A stretch of DNA of 64,000 nucleotides from Wurfbainia villosa (Eukaryota; Streptophyta; Magnoliopsida; Zingiberales; Zingiberaceae). Both the position numbers and the translations under genes were made by a program. Shown piece by piece: positions 21,927 through 34,533 of this stretch. The stretch is from contig CM045993.1 of assembly GCA_025175895.1 (NCBI GenBank), positions 61,508,621 to 61,572,620 of the forward strand, read 5' to 3'. A model generated the notes under the pieces. It was given only the letters and a program-made list of their open reading frames with translations, was not told the DNA's origin and searched no databases. Numbering within the stretch: position 1 is the first letter of the stretch; each line of letters opens with the position of its first letter.

Positions 21927-22110
21927 TGTTGGTGCAATCGACCCAAGTTACGATTGACTAAACTCGAATTTGACAAAATGACTGACAATGTGATTGTCAA
22001 TTAAGAAATCCAAGTCATGGGTATTTGCCAATTGAGAAGTTCAAGCACGGGTCTTGACATGGAAAGTCCAAGCTTGGGTCTTGGCAAAAAAAAAAGTCCA
22101 AGGATGGATC
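21927..22110 (+). repeat. E4 5' LTR, left part
   Basis: Starts TGTTGGTGCAATCGACCC and shows the GTCCAAG repeats. Ends with ggatc (22106-22110), the E5 target site. Confidence 0.87.
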
Positions 22111-24373
22111 TGTTGGGATGTATACTGAAAGCCTAGCTCTTTTGTATGAACATCTTTATTTTGAAATAAGAATCACATGATCATTGTTTGCATATTTTTA
22201 TGGTTATGCAATATTGTCTAATACCTTACATTGTAGATAACATGGTGTGTGGTGTCACACGGGAGATCATGTTATCGGCTCCTTGTAAAGTATAAGTAAA
22301 GGCTCACAACCGAGATGGCTTTGGGCAAACCATCGGAATAGTTGTAGTGTGATTTGGTATTGGTTTGTCTTGACCATAGAATCACACTAGTGCACTTTGT
22401 GTGTATTGAGCAGGACCAACACAGAGGTGATTCAATTTATTGCTGACTACATAATCGAATCGGACCTCAGATATTATTTAGTACATGCTCTTAATCCCGA
22501 TATAATAACGGGCACATATACTTGGTACTCATCTCTTTGATTTACCAATGGGCGAGATTTATAGATTAAATCGATAGACTCGGTAAGTTGGGAGATGATA
22601 TTATTTATATGGTGTGCCGTTGATTATAGGAGGAAACCGTGTCCTATATATTAGGATGATGATGTCCCCTTGAGGAGCTCATAAGGTTCATCATGTAAAC
22701 CCTGCAGGTGGACTTGGTCCGGCATGATGGAAAAGGTTGAGTGGTACTACTCATGGAGTTAGATGTCGATTAATTAATGGTCAGTAAATTAATTAATTGA
22801 CGGACATTCGAGATCTTAAACACGGGGAGAAAATGTACAAATAATATATGGAGCCCATATTATCATATGGGGGTTGGTGAGGTAGATCAATGATGGACCT
22901 TTAGTGGATTGGATCATCATTAGTGGATCGGACTTTATGTGGGCTTGATCCATGGGTGGCCAAGACCCAACTCCTCCTCATGGTCCCTAATGTAGCCTAT
23001 TAACACCTCATGATGCTTAGATCCAATGGATAGAAACAAAACTCTAAGATCCATTGGTAGAGATTAAATCTCTAAGATCCGACGGTTGAGATTAAATCTC
23101 TAGATCCAGTTGAGTTAAATCCCTTGAACCAATGGTGAGATTAAACCAAGACTTATCCTAAACTCTATATAAGGGTGGCTTAGGGATTGTTGGCGTGAGA
23201 ACACAAGGGATGAGGGGATTAGGGTTTGCTTCCTTTGGTGGCTAGGAATCCTAGTTGGTTTAGGATTGGGTTTGGTGGCTAGGGTTTTGGAGCAAGGGTG
23301 GGCGGCAACTAATGGAGGTTGTTCTTCTTCTTCCTTGGGTTGGCCGGCCACTATGCTGCTCCTATCTATCTTAGCTTGAACTTATCCTATTCTTCTTCCC
23401 CTCTTCCATGGCCGGATATAAGGTAAGTTAGGATTAGGGTTTGGGTGGCTAGGTTTTTGGGAGAAAAGGGTGGGCGGCAACTATAGGAGATGTTCTTCTT
23501 CTTCCTAAGGGTTGGCCGGCCACTATGGTTCTCCTCTTTACCTTGGCTTGAGCTCATCCTAATCTTTTTCCTCACTTCCATGGCCGGCCACAAGGTGAGC
23601 TTGGATTAGGGTTTGGAAGCTTAGGGTTTAGGAGGTTTGGGTGGCACCAAATAAGGAAAGGTTCTTCCTTTCTTCTTCATGGTTTGGTGGCCGGCGCCCA
23701 TATCACCTTCTCCAACCCTTGGACAGCATCTAAAGACCCTTCTCCTCTCCTTGGGTGGTGGAAACAAGACTAAGGGGTTTCCCTTGATGTCTTGGTCGGT
23801 TTCCACCATTATCTCCTTCTCCTTGTTGGCCGACGGCAAGCATTTCTTTTGTTGCTTGTTGGTTGGCCATAGGAAGGAGATGGGCCTTGTTTCTATTCTT
23901 CCTATTGCTTTGGATGAGCAAGGAAGGAATATGTGTGATCTATGAGCTTCGACTTTTGGTAGAGCGTCGCCCACACGACGTCCGAAAGGAGGAAGGACAT
24001 ACATTAGAAGATCGAGAGGTATATCGATTCTCTAATTTTATATGTTACATGTTTATATTTGTTTTTCATTTATGAACATGATATATTTCTGTGAATGGCT
24101 AAATAATATTTGGATCCCGAGCATAAACACAAAAACCGGCGATCCGGACATCGTCTATTCCGCGGCTACTCGTAGAATAGAGAATGGTCGCTTGAACAAC
24201 TAGTTTGTTCAAGGGACCTCTCTAAACGAATAGCACGACGATGACTTGGTTGCTTTGGGAATCCCTTTTGTCTAGGATTAAATTTTTAATCCGGGGACAT
24301 TGAAGGGATCACCATGGTCAAGCAACCGAGGTGAAGGGGAAGCGAAGTTTCCCCTCACGGATCAAACCCTTCA
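22111..24373 (+). repeat. E5 5' LTR
   Basis: 2263 bp. Starts TGTTGGGATGTATACTGAAA; the 3' end is CCCTTCA where the other LTR has CCCAACA. Contains TATATAAG at 23166-23173. Apparent proline-rich ORFs at 23115-24075 are repeated in the 3' LTR and are LTR sequence, not genes. Confidence 0.93.
23166..23173 (+). promoter_or_regulatory. TATA box of E5 5' LTR
   Basis: TATATAAG inside CTCTATATAAGG. The same box is in the 3' LTR at 29409-29416. Confidence 0.65.
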
Positions 24374-24421
24374 ATTGGTATCAGAGCTTCCGGGCAAAAC
24401 CTTTCAATTGGTATCAGAGCC
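24370..24421 (+). other. E5 tandemly duplicated primer-binding site
   Basis: TTCAATTGGTATCAGAGC occurs twice, at 24370-24387 and about 24404-24421, separated by 16 bases. Both contain the full tRNA-Met complement TGGTATCAGAGC. The first adjoins the LTR. The duplication also explains why the 5' LTR ends TTCA rather than AACA. Confidence 0.85.
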
Positions 24422-25640
24422 AAGGTTTCCAGTTTTGTGTGTTTAGGATTCGGTTAATTTTTATGCACTTTTTCATATATTATATGTGTCGGATAATAGT
24501 AGGATATGCGTAGTTTAACTCTTTGGTTGCAGGCATAAGATCCGACTATTATGGCATGTGTGTGTATGTGATTGTATGTGTGTAAATGTTTATTTTGTTG
24601 AATCCTCGGGGTTGACGAGGCTAGTGTTTAGTTTTTGTAAATTAAATACGGCATTGTTTAGCCGCTCTTTATTTTATTTTACTTTCGATCTAGATTTCAT
24701 GTACACTCCCTCGTGGAGTATAGGATCGATGGATGTAAATTAAAATAGGATTTAGTCTCGGCTCGGATCTCCGGATGGCTCGTACATGGCGTAGGAGGAG
24801 CGGACGAGATGGCGATGCGACGGGAGCCATATTAAAGACAAAGGCCATAATAGTTGGAAAATAATTTATTTTTCATATTTATTGCTTTTTGTTTGATATG
24901 CATGTCGTAGGAAAATTCTTCAATTTTAATTTACTAAGTGGGAGAGGGATATTTTAATTAATTCCCGCGGCCTCCATTACAATTTGACGTGTGATGCAAC
25001 AAACTTGCGTGTTGGCTCTGAGTGCCTTCCTCCCTGCGGATGAGTTTGTTTGCGGATCACTAGGTCAAATAATGGTTATAGGAAATTATCTAGGAGCGTG
25101 TGTACTTCCACAGCGGTAAGGCACATAATCCAAAATAATTCCCTTAGTATCGTGTAATGGTGCACACTTAGATGCAAATAAAAAGTATCCTCCCCATCGA
25201 GTCATCGCTTTTATTTGTAGGGCCAAAGAGGAACCAACTATTAATTTTATTTGTCAAAAAGTAAGGTTGACAAGATAATAAAATTAATGGGTAAAACCTC
25301 CTCTTACAAATGTAGAATTCAGATATCGTCCACATTATCGTGGCATGCGATATTCTCGTTTTGAGGTGTTGGTTGATATCAAAATTTTATTGTTTGAGGA
25401 ATCAATAATTTTTGAAATCTAAAGTAATGATCTATGTGATTCTTAGGATTTTCAAAATGACTTTCATCCACTTGTTGTGATACTAAAAGAAATAAACTTA
25501 CTGCATCTAAATAATGTTGATTGAAATGAATCCAAATATTGTCTTATCCGCTAGTATGCAAAAGAGTGTCCTCAAGCCATCATTGCTCAAAAGAGTTTCT
25601 ACTTCTAGGCCAAAGGCAAGAAGAAGTAGAAACAAGGTGA
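24422..25640 (+). other. E5 leader and unrecognisable gag region
   Basis: Where leader and gag should be, no open frame over 65 codons resembles Gag. Too decayed to annotate further. Confidence 0.6.
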
Positions 25641-28262
25641 AGCAAAGATGGTGCGAGGATCTCGTGGAAGAGTGAAGAAGCCGAAAGGCAAGTACTTCAC
25701 TGCGGATGGACATTGGAAGAAGGACTCCCCAATCCAAAATAGAACATAGGTATATCTTTTGGACTAGTCATTGAAACATGATTAGCGGTGATATCTACCG
25801 GCACTGTGAGTAGATACAGAGCCACTAATCATGTATGCAATAAATTTATGTGGGTTCCAGGAAACCCGGATGACTAGTTGAAGGAGATTACTATTTACTT
25901 AGGCAATGCCATGAAGATGGCGGCTATTGCAAAGGGGAGATGTTTTATTTATCTTTTAAGAAAAATAAAGGTTTTGGTTCTTAAGAATTTCCTTTATGTA
26001 CCTTATTTAGAAAGAATTGATTTCGGTTTCTAAATAGTTTTTGGATGGATAATCTATTTCTTTTATGACAGATTTGTTATAAAAGGAATAGCGACATAAT
26101 CTATTCAAGTACATAGAAAGGAAATTTATAACTAGAACCACAATCTCCCACGGTGCAAATAAAAGTTAAAAACTCATCTTCTAATACAAATAAGAGAAAA
26201 GAACCTTCGAAGATGAACCAAACATATCTTTGGCATCTTAGGCTTGGTCACATTAATCTAAGAAGAATTCAAAGGTTGATAGATGATGGACCTTTGGGTT
26301 CATTAGTGGTGGAGGATCTCCCAACCTACGAATCTTGCTTGGAGGGTAAGATGACCAAGAGGCCTTTCAAGGCCAAGGGGTATAGAGCCAAAGATGTGTT
26401 AGAAATGGTTCATTCTGATTTGTGAGGTCCTATGACTATCTAGGTAAGAGGTAATCTTGAATATTTCGCCTCTTTAGTAGACGATTATTCAAGATATGGA
26501 TGACACTACGATCCGATCGTGGTGGTGACAACCCTCTGGGAGAGTTTAGGAACTACTGACGAGGTTGGGATTCAATCCCAATTGATCGCACCGCACACCC
26601 CAAACAGTAATGGTGTAGCAGACGTAAGGAATAGGACTCTTATGAAGATGGTTAGATCGATGATGAGTTATTCGACTTGTTTTATAGTCCTAGAGATCAT
26701 AGAGTGATCGCAACACGAACGCCAGATTTCTAGAGGAAGACTATGTGATAAGCCACAAGCCCAAGAGTAAAATTGTTCGAGGAGTTAAAAGGGAAGTCAC
26801 TCTTTAGTACCACGTACAAGAGGATATACCACATGTCATCGCACCGCGGTCACAAAGGATACACAGATGATACCTCGTCAGAGTGGGAGGGTTGTTAGAC
26901 ACCTCTCTTAGATTCATGTTTTTAGACTAATCTTCGATTGGTCCCTAGCAAACATGAACCTGATCCCTAGACATACGACGAGGCAATCCAAGATATAAAT
27001 ACAACATCTTGGCAAAGTGCAATGAATAATCGAGATTGAATCTATGGATTCAAGTCGTCGGGAGCTCTTATGCATAGCAGCTCATATGGATTATGAGGTG
27101 TGGCAGATGGATGTCAAGACAGCTTTCCTTAATGGAAGTCTTGAGGAAAACATCTACATGAAGCAACCAGAGGGATTCATTGCTAAGGGCAAAGAGCATC
27201 TTGTATGTAAGCTTAATCAGGTCCGCTTAATGGATCAAGCAAGCTTGAAGTCTTGGGACATCCGCTGAGGAAGTAAATCCAAATTTTATGGATTTATTCA
27301 AAGTTCGATGGGTCTTGTGTATACAAGAGATGTGACGGAAACGTAGTGGTATTTTGTACTATACGAGATGACATTTTTTGGCGCAACAACATCAAATGTT
27401 ATCGACGTATGGTACGTCAAACAGATGATATGAAGGACTTGGGAGAAATGGGACACATCCTCGATCAAGGTTATAAGGGATCGCAAGAAAAGGATGTTGT
27501 GCTTATCCCAAGCTTCATACATAGACATGGATTATGATCGCTTTAGCATGCGTAACTCCAAGAAGGGTTTTCTACCTTCGTGCATGGAGTTCCTTTATCT
27601 AAGGAGATGTGTCCTAGATCATCCGAGGAGATAGGAGATGAAGGCGGTTCCTTATGCTTCCAAGAGAGGAAGCCTCATGTATGCGATGCCTCAGATGAGA
27701 CCAGATATCCGCTTTACTGTGGGCATGGTCACAGATATCGAGTAATCCAGATGTGGACATTGGATCGCGTAAAGCATATATTGAAGTGCCCTAGAAGGAC
27801 TAGGGATTATATGCTAGTTTACCGGGCAGACCAATTACTCCCTGTGGGTTACACGGATTCTGATTTCCAATCTGATTGGGATAACAGTAAGTCTACCTCA
27901 GGTTTTGTGTTTACTTTGGGAGGTGGAGCCATTGTATGGAGGAGTGTCCAGCAGAAATGTGTGGCGGACTCCACCATGGAAGTAGTATGGCGCAGCCTGA
28001 GGCGCCAAAGAAGCGATGGTGGCTCAGAACTTCCTCGATGGACTTGGATGTGATTCCCGGTTTGCCCGTAACTATCACAATTTATTGTGATAATAGTGGT
28101 GCAGTTGCAAACTCGAAGGAACCACGAGCCCATAAGGCTAGTAAACACATAGAGCGCAAGTACCACCTGATACGAGAAATCGTAAAGGAGGTAGAAGTTG
28201 TTGTCGCCTAGATTGCATCAGAGGATGACCTGGTAGACCCTTTAACTAAGGCCCTTCTAGCG
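25640..28262 (+). pseudogene. E5 gag-pol remnant
   Basis: A decayed zinc knuckle (ADGHWKKDS, near 25700) has lost its cysteines. The integrase start (LWHLRLGHINLRRIQRL, 26229) is followed by HSDL, LVDDYSRYG and SDRGGDN pieces in changing frames, with part of the core missing. The reverse transcriptase shows WQMDVKTAFLNGSLEENIYM near 27100, but the catalytic YVDD is IRDD near 27365. RNase H pieces (YTDSDFQSDWDNSKSTSGFV, KHIERKYHLIREI) end with LVDPLTKALL near 28262. Many stops and shifts; clearly non-functional. Confidence 0.85.
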
Positions 28263-28337
28263 AGAGCTTTGATAGGCATGTGGAGGGAAGGGGAATCAGA
28301 TGTACGGCAGTATAAGGATAGCATAGTCTTTTAGTAT

Positions 28338-28348
28338 AAGTGGGAGAT
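28338..28348 (+). other. E5 polypurine tract
   Basis: AAGTGGGAGAT directly before the 3' LTR. Primes plus-strand synthesis in this class. Confidence 0.85.
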
Positions 28349-30619
28349 TGTTGGGATGTATACTGAAAGTCTAGCTCTTTTGTATGAACATCTTTATTTT
28401 GAAATAAGAATCACATGATCATTGTTTGCATATTTTTATGGTTATGCAATATTGTCTAATACCTTACATTGTAGATAACATGGTGTGTGGTGTCACACGG
28501 GAGATCATGTTATCGGCTCCTTGTAAAGTATAAGTAAAGGCTCACAACCGAGATGGCTTTGGACAAACCATCGGAATAGTTGTAGTGTGATTTGGTATTG
28601 GTTTGTCTTGACCATAGAATCACACTAGTGCACTTTGTGTGTATTGAGCAGGACCGACACAGAGGTGATTCGATTTATTGCTGACTACATAATCGAATCG
28701 GACCTCAGATATTATTTAGTACATACTCTTAATCCCGATATAATAACGGGCACATATACTTGGTACTCATCTCTTTGATTTACCAATGGGCGAGATTTAT
28801 AGATTAAATCGATAGACTCGGTAAGTTGGGAGATGATATTATTTATATGGTGTGCCGTTGATTATAGGAGGAAACCGTGTCCTATATATTAGGATGATGA
28901 TGTCCCCTTGAGGAGCTCATAAGGTTCATCATGTAAACCCTGCAGGTGGACTTGGTCCGGCATGATGAAAAGGTTGAGTGGTACTACTCATGGAGTTAGA
29001 TGTCGATTAATTAATGGTCAGTAAATTAATTAATTGATGGACATTCGAGATCTTAAACACGGGGAGAAAATGTACAAATAATATATGGAGCCCATATTAT
29101 CATATGGGGGTTGGTGAGGTAGATCAATGATGGACCTTTAGTGGATTGGATCATCATTAGTGGATCGGACTTTATGTGGGCTTGATCCATGGGTGGCCAA
29201 GACCCAACTCCTCCTCATGGTCCCTAATGTAGCCTATTAACACCTCATGATGCTTAGATCCAATGGATAGAAACAAAACTCTAAGATCCATTGGTAGAGA
29301 TTAAATCTCTAAGATCCGACGGTTGAGATTAAATCTCTAGATCCGACGGTTGAGGTTAAATCCCTTGAACCAATGGTGGAGATTAAACCAAGACTTATCC
29401 CTAAACTCTATATAAGGGTGGATTAGGGATTGTTGGCGTGGAGAACACAAGGGATGAGGGGATTAGGGTTTGCTTCCTTTGGTGGCTAGGAATCCTAGTT
29501 GGTTTAGGATTGGGTTTGGTGGCTAGGGTTTTGGAGCAAGGGTGGGCGGCAACTAATGGAGGTTGTTCTTCTTCTTCCTTGGGTTGGCCAGCCACTATGC
29601 TGCTCCTATCTACCTTAGCTTGAACTTATCCTATTCTTCTTCCCCTCTTCCATGGGCGGATATAAGGTAAGTTAGGATTAGGGTTTGGGTGGCTAGGTTT
29701 TTGGGAGAAAAGGGTGGGCGGCAACTATAGGAGATGTTCTTCTTCTTCCTAAGGGTTGGCCGGCCACTATGGTTCTCCTCTTTACCTTGGCTTGAGCTCA
29801 TCCTAATCTTTTTCCTCACTTCCATGGCCGGCCACAAGGTGAGCTTGGATTAGGGTTTGGAAGCTTAGGGTTTAGGAGGTTTGGGTGGCACCAAATAAGG
29901 AAAGGTTCTTCCTTTCTTCTTCATGGTTTGGTGGCAGGCGCCCATATCACCTTCTCCAACCCTTGGACAGCAACTAAAGACCCCATCTCCCTCTCCTTGG
30001 GTGGTGGAAACAAGACTAAGGGGTTTCCCTTGATGTCTTGGTCGGTTTCCACCATTATCTCCTTCTCCTTGTTGGCCGACGGCAAGCATTTCTTTTGTTG
30101 CTTGTTGGTTGGCCATAGGAAGGAGATGAGCCTTGTTTCTATTCTTCCTCTTGCTTTGGATGAGCAAGGAAGGAAGATGTGTGATCTATGAGCTTCGACT
30201 TTTGGTAGAGCGTCGCCCACACGACGTCCGAAAGGAGGAAGGACATACATTAGAAGATCGAGAGGTATATCGATTCTCTAATTTTATATGTTACATGTTT
30301 ATATTTGTTTTTCATTTATGAACATGATATATTTCTGTGAATGGCTAAATAATATTTGGATCCCGAGCATAAACACAAAAACCGGCGATCCGGACATCGT
30401 CTATTCCGCGGCTACTCGTAGAATAGAGAATGGTCGCTTGAACAACTAGTTTGTTCAAGTGACCTCTCTAAACGAATAGCACGACGATGACTTGGTTGCT
30501 TTGGGAATCCCTTTTGTCTAGGATTAAATTTTTAATCCGGGGACATTGAAGGGATCACCATGGTCAAGCAACCGAGGTGAAGGGGAAGCGAAGTTTCCCC
30601 TCACGGATCAAACCCAACA
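28349..30619 (+). repeat. E5 3' LTR
   Basis: 2271 bp, TGTTGGGATG...CCCAACA, followed by the ggatc duplication (30620-30624). Substitutions against the 5' LTR are few and mostly transitions, plus some small indels near 29340-29460. Confidence 0.93.
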
Positions 30620-30624
30620 GGATC

Positions 30625-32036
30625 TTGGCAATGGTAAAGTCCAAGTCATGGGTACTTGGTAAGGAAAGTCTAAAGGTATAGTCTTGGAGGCATAAGTCCA
30701 AGCGTGTAGTCTTGGTGGCGTAAAATCCAAGTGAACTATGGCAGTGAAAGTCCAAGTATGGATACTTGACGTTTGGGAAGTCCAAGGGTGTGATATTGAC
30801 GGCGTAAAGTCCAAGATATAGTCTTGGCGGCATAAGTCCAATATTTGGTGGCGTAAAGTCCAAGCGTTTATCTTGTCAGCATAAGTCCAAATGTATCTTG
30901 ACAAAGTAGACTTGGTTAGCATGACAATAGTCGATGAAAGCACTTGAAGGCTAGCATATGGATGAATAAGTCATGGATGACTTGGAGGGATCTGATAGGT
31001 GTGAGGCTGATAGAGGTGGCTAGAAGGCTTAGGACTAGGCTAAGGGTGGTCTATCAAATATGAGGGGATTATACCTGAGTTAAACCTCATGTTTGAGGTT
31101 TAGCAATAGATTGGGGTTATGGACCAGTCAACTTGCCGAGTATTTGACACTTGGCATCCTAGTTGACTTAAAGCAGTCGACTGGGGTTATGACCCAGTCG
31201 ACTGGTCAAAGAGTCGACTGAGGCTTGACTGTTGATTTGTGGTTCTGGCAATCAACTACAAGGGTTTGGCAGTCCGCTGCTAGGATTTAGCAGTCGACTA
31301 ATAGGGTTTAGCAGTTGAATGGAGATGGTGGACATGGGCATAGAAGCTTCTGTAGTTGACTGCCCAGTTGACTATTGGGCAACAGTTGATTGATGGTAAG
31401 GTCTATAGACTACTGCGGTATTTGTTGGAGTTTTTCCAGCATGGATTGAGCCGTTGTGAGATAACATCATTGTGGGTAGTTGATTGGTGCCTTTTGGAAG
31501 TCTACTGCTGGGCACGAAATCAACCGGAGTAGAGGTTAAAAGGAAGCCACAATGGAGGATTTTGACAGGGGTTTTCTTGGGCAATTTTGAAGCGAAGTGT
31601 TGATGTATTTCAGGGTCTTTAAAGGAATCTCCAAGCAATCAATAAGCAAACAAAACATTCAAGTTCTTGCAAAGTATTCTTTACATTGTTGTTGTATTTC
31701 ATTTGTGGTTGCTTGTATTTATTCTTATTGTTGTAAGATTCTTATACGAGGTTTCTCCACCTTCGACGTGTTGTCATGAAGGAGAAGCTTTAGTGGTGGT
31801 GTGTATCACTAAAGCTCACTTGAGCTCAACCCGTGAAGTAGGAACCCTAGATTCCAAACCACGTTATATCTTCGTGTTGTGCTTGTATTGTTGTTATCAT
31901 TTGTTGTTTTTATTTATTTTTGTATTCCACTTCACTAACAATAATTGTACACAAGCAACCGAACGAATACGAACGAATTCCAAGCGAAGAAGTGAAATCA
32001 CTATTCACCCTTCTAGCGATGCCAACATTCCTAACA
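30625..32036 (+). repeat. E4 5' LTR, right part
   Basis: Continuation after E5. It holds GTCCAAG repeats (30640-30900), palindrome copies intact and decayed (31174-31380), the box CTATTCACCCTTCTAG (32001-32016), and ends CTAACA at 32036. Full LTR length is about 1.6 kb, as in E1 and E3. Confidence 0.87.
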
Positions 32037-32049
32037 AGTGTATAAGAGC
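32037..32049 (+). other. E4 primer-binding site, decayed
   Basis: AGTGTATAAGAGC, a one-base deletion and one substitution from AGTGGTATCAGAGC, right after the LTR end. Confidence 0.8.
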
Positions 32050-32125
32050 AAGGAGCTCTTCTACGGACTGACCACCGAGGGAGAAACGCTAGAGGGCAAG
32101 ATAAAACCAAGTCTTGGACTAGGCC

Positions 32126-32417
32126 ATGAGATTTTATAGAATTTGGGGTTTTGACCAATGGAAGGAGAGTAAAGAAACCTTCCTTATGATGAACATCGAA
32201 GATTGGTTCGTCTTGATAGAAGGATTCGAATATCCAAGAGGGACGAATGAAGGATTCCTCAAGATGAAGAAATGGACCGAGGAACAACTCCAAAAATTCA
32301 AGAAAGTAATAAAATTCTTGGTTGATTTAATTCCTAATGATCTATTATGAAGAATAGGTGAATATCAAGATGCTAAGGATTTATGGAGTAAGCTAGCCAA
32401 ACTTCATAAGAACCCTT
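32126..32417 (+). pseudogene. E4 gag, first part
   Basis: N-terminal Gag domain fragments (GFDQWKES, FVLIEGFEYPRG, KKWTEEQLQKF) matching E3 Gag residues 22-110. The equivalent of the E3 start codon is ATA here, with a short deletion after it. TGA at 32348-32350 breaks the frame. The exon-like piece ends at the E6 target site ccctt (32413-32417). Confidence 0.85.
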
Positions 32418-34302
32418 TGTTGGAAATCGATGAGCCTCTGAAACGATTTGGGCGATACAAATTATCAATTCTCGATCGGATCGAAATATAACGGAAGTGA
32501 ATATATAATTTCACAAATTATTAATCAACACATATGAATATAAATCAGTGAAGAAAAACAAAAACCTTTTTTCTAGAAAACTAACCTCTCGTAACTTTCC
32601 TCCTTTTTTGTAAATTCTGGATGTGCAGAAACCACAGTCTTCTAGTATGATCCTCCGATCGACGGTAGTGTGTGGGCACTCCAAATATATAATACAAATC
32701 TCCGTAATCAATTATTTTTCTCTATGTTGTTTTCAACTCATGAAAACATAGAGAAAGGGCCTTCTATTAGATAAGATGAGATCCTTTATTTATCATTTTA
32801 AAATTTTTATCAATTAAATATTTTGCATTTTTAAAATCAAAAGGATCTCCACTTACCTTTTTATAATATTTAATATATTCCAAATATATTAACAATATTA
32901 TTAATATCCTTTTTGGATATTACCATAATAATCCAAAAACTATAATTATCTCATAATTATAATTTTAATTTTAAAATCAAAAAGGATATTCGAAATATAT
33001 TAACGATATCCCTTTTGGATATTACCATAATAATAAAAAACTATAATTATCTCATAATTATAATTTTAATTTTAAAATCAAAAGGATATTCGAACGATAT
33101 TTTTTAATATCCTTTTTGGATATTACCATAATAATCCAAAAACTATAATTATCTCATAATTATAATTTTAATTAAATCTCATATTTAATTATATTTATCT
33201 CCAAGCCCTTGGAATCATGGAAACAATTTTCCATCTTCATATTTGATTTCTAAATTGTATTTTAGCCCGTCATAAATAAAGAAGGCGTACTAGGGACCAT
33301 GGACCCATAACAAGAAGCTCCAATAAATTGGATAAATAATTAAACTCTTTAATTAATTTATTCAATTTATTAATTCCATTATTACTCCACTAAAAATATG
33401 GAATCGCACTCTTCTTTATTATAGAATATCTTACTCTATGAAAAGAGTCGTCTATTGATATAATCATTACATACGGATTAATCCACCATAGACAATTCAC
33501 AATTGGAGCTAGGTTATTTTTCATTTACCTCTCCAATTATTTTTTTAAATTTATTATTATTCTCATTTACCATTAATCCACTAGTGAGTGGTTTCAATTT
33601 ATAATTCAATTATAAATCAATTGGGCCCAACACTCAGTTCCATAATTAACAAATAAGGGAATTGTCTTTCTGCTTCCCGCAAGAAGGAATGGATTCCATA
33701 TATGTGAATTTATATTCCCAACCATTTATTTCAAACATAAATCTAAAATGCAAGTGTTGAGAATGCGTAATTGTAAACTTTAAACAAGCAAATTAAGAAT
33801 CACATAGAAACAAATAGGAGTATATAATTACTTCAGGATTAAGATCTATCCATATATTATAATCTTTATGATTTAATTTGAATTTCATAGTATAATGGAA
33901 TTTATTATGAAATTTCTAATTAAATCGGTCCAAGTCCTACATAATCTCATTATATATAAATGCCCCCATTAAGATGTCTCCACATCGGCGGTCCGGATAA
34001 GACAGTCATATTCAAAATATTCATGGGGTGCATTAGTGATGCTTTAATTAAAGATCCCATACTTTAATTAATTTCATCACAGACTTAATTTAAGTTTATT
34101 ATCCATAATTTAATCCTCTTGTATATATAACTCTTATATATACTAAATTATGGCTATATCCAATAAACTAGGGATTTTACTATGATATTTATAACAAGAC
34201 ATTTCATGCAAATATGTTCATTGATAAATGTTATTCAATTTTTTTTTATTTAAACAAAAAACATAGTCCAATTATAATGCTTTGAGGGCACTATCCCCAA
34301 CA
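32418..34302. mobile_element. E6: solo LTR of a copia-type element
   Basis: 1885 bp starting TGTTGGAAATCG and ending CCCCAACA, with perfect ccctt duplications (32413-32417, 34303-34307). No gag or pol, PBS or polypurine tract inside. This is the product expected when two LTRs recombine. The orientation is uncertain; termini slightly favour minus. Very AT-rich, with a ~100-bp repeat (32880-33180). Confidence 0.82.
32880..33180. repeat. ~100-bp AT-rich tandem repeat inside E6
   Basis: Two full units and a partial third, each with GGATATTACCATAATAATCC and then CTATAATTATCTCATAATTA. About 90 percent similar between units by eye. Confidence 0.85.
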
Positions 34303-34307
34303 CCCTT

Positions 34308-34533
34308 CACCGACCCAAGTAGAGAAGAAGCTCGAAGAAGAAGAAAGGTCATCATCACCCCAAGAGCTTGAGGATTCGAAAGTTGAGAGATGCACAATAT
34401 CCGGGTCGGTAGAAGAGGTTGAAGAAGTCTCCACTTCAAGGATTGAGGGGGAGGATAGAACTTCAACACCGAAACAAAAATTAGAACAAACCTTTACATC
34501 CGAAAGAGAGGAAGAGCAAGCTCATGACTCCTC
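34308..34533 (+). pseudogene. E4 gag, acidic linker part
   Basis: Continues the E4 gag frame after E6 with an acidic Glu/Ser-rich segment (ELEDSKVER, STSRIEGEDR) aligned to E3 Gag residues 130-220. No stop. Ends at the E7 target site tcctc (34529-34533). Confidence 0.83.

Larger units (their letters stand above)
22111..30619 (+). mobile_element. E5: Ty1/copia element with near-identical LTRs and dead pol
   Basis: 8509-bp plus-strand element between perfect ggatc duplications (22106-22110, 30620-30624). LTRs are 22111-24373 and 28349-30619 and differ by only about 1-2 percent by eye. The 4-kb interior has recognisable but heavily broken Gag zinc-knuckle, integrase, reverse transcriptase and RNase H remnants in that order. 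The polypurine tract AAGTGGGAGAT (28338-28348) and pol resemble E7 rather than the Sirevirus-like E2/E11. Lineage within copia not assigned. Confidence 0.93.

Noticed and set aside
23115..24075. Proline-rich ORFs and a glycine-rich-looking antisense ORF
   Set aside because: Inside the E5 LTR and repeated at 29401-30321 in the other LTR.
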